Assembly (NCBI RefSeq): GCF_900100255.1
Contig: NZ_FMTS01000004.1
Span: 268,201 to 332,200, forward strand
Direction of reading: 5' to 3'
DNA length: 64,000 bases
Origin: Asticcacaulis taihuensis
Lineage (GTDB): Bacteria > Pseudomonadota > Alphaproteobacteria > Caulobacterales > Caulobacteraceae
The notes under the pieces were generated by a model that did no database searches, had not been told where the DNA came from, and saw nothing but the letters and a program-made list of their open reading frames with translations. The translations under genes and the position numbers were made by a program. This document shows, piece by piece, positions 63,743 to 64,000 of this stretch (position 1 is its first letter; each line of letters opens with the position of its first letter).

Positions 63743-64000
63743 TAGGCGGAGACTGCGGCGCGCACCTGACTGGCCGGCCCGCATTTTAGGACGAGAACCC
63801 ATGTTGGCGAGCGGATCCAAGCTCTGCCTAAGCGCGTATACTTCTCTGTAAGTTTTTGAATAGAACGCAGGCGGAGATGATAAAGGATCATATTCGCGTC
63901 TTCATTGTCCGGCGTCAGCGTGAATGGGCCAGAATTGGATTGTTGAGTTAAGGAGGGTTTGACCTCATCGTAGCCTTTAAGGAGAGCGAAGATGAGAGGC
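63739..64000 (-). CDS. possible partial gene running off the right edge
   Basis: On the minus strand the frame stays open for 86 codons to the window edge and reads protein-like (GYDEVKPSLTQQSNSGPFTL, TPDNEDANMILYHLRLRSI, LTEKYTRLGRAWIRSPTW). It ends at a TAA at 63739-63741, overlapping the LysR stop. No family recognised. It competes with a plus-strand start at 63992. Confidence 0.35.
   Translation of the reverse strand, partial: PLIFALLKGYDEVKPSLTQQSNSGPFTLTPDNEDANMILYHLRLRSIQKLTEKYTRLGRAWIRSPTWVLVLKCGPASQVRAAVSAY
63979..64000 (+). CDS. possible gene start cut by the window edge
   Basis: AAGGAGAGCGAAG is followed by ATG at 63992, a strong ribosome site. Only three codons (M-R-G) are visible, so nothing can be said about the product. 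Confidence 0.3.

Noticed and set aside
1..64000. tRNA or rRNA genes
   Set aside because: I looked for conserved tRNA arm sequences and rRNA segments and saw none; a tRNAscan run would settle it.

Overview
The window looks like a chromosomal segment of a moderately GC-rich alphaproteobacterium. Caulobacteraceae, for example something near Asticcacaulis, is my best guess. The grounds are a xylan-utilisation locus with a XylR-type operator, ubiquinone-based respiration, FNR/DNR-type regulation and a CsgH-type curli cluster. The genus is an inference from gene content only.

Layout. (1) 1-5,450: an arabinoxylan-degradation locus (secreted GH43 and a Gal-binding-like protein on minus, GH39 on plus) around one palindromic LacI/XylR-type operator. 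(2) 5,445-8,250: a secreted alpha/beta hydrolase and a secreted amidohydrolase in tandem. (3) 8,640-9,533: a decayed IS6-family transposase and a protein fragment. (4) 9,692-33,081: a compact anaerobic-life island. It holds class III ribonucleotide reductase (nrdD, nrdG), an alternative oxidase, MoaD, and a long operon on minus: narK1-narK2-narG-H-J-I, a parvulin-type isomerase, a hemerythrin-like protein and a carbonic-anhydrase-like protein. It continues with a Crp/Fnr (DNR-like) regulator, moaA, nnrS, ubiV-ubiU-ubiT, ric (ytfE) and moaB. Seven FNR/DNR-type 14-bp palindromes lie in its intergenic regions. (5) 33,359-34,674: an IS3-family element with 27-bp inverted repeats and frameshifts in both orfA and orfB. 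(6) 34,726-38,466: a BLUF photoreceptor, a GAF-PAS-GGDEF-EAL protein and a stand-alone EAL protein. (7) 38,848-42,434: small stress and membrane proteins, a cold-shock protein, a histidine kinase and a receiver-only protein. (8) 42,466-46,565: a LysR regulator divergent from a five-gene set (AhpD-like, alpha/beta hydrolase, SnoaL-like, PNPOx-like, DUF1348-like). (9) 47,271-53,659: a curli operon csgF-csgG-giant curlin (1016 aa)-csgB-like-unknown-csgH. (10) 54,026-58,136: a frameshifted second BLUF gene, a large unknown protein, two small proteins and a short MOSC-like protein. (11) 58,184-63,742: dabB-dabA-cysD with 4-bp overlaps, divergent from a LysR-type regulator.

How it fits together. 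The anaerobic island supplies nitrate uptake and reduction, molybdopterin synthesis, oxygen-independent ubiquinone synthesis, anaerobic dNTP synthesis and nitrosative-stress repair. One regulator and a shared operator probably co-ordinate it, and decayed insertion sequences border it on both sides, so it may have been acquired as a block. The light/c-di-GMP genes and the curli operon lie about 9 kb apart, with a second (broken) BLUF gene next to curli. This suggests, without proving, light-tuned biofilm formation. The items most worth a second look are the giant curlin, the dabBA-cysD arrangement, the carbonic-anhydrase-like protein lacking the canonical arginine, and the alternative oxidase under an FNR-type box.
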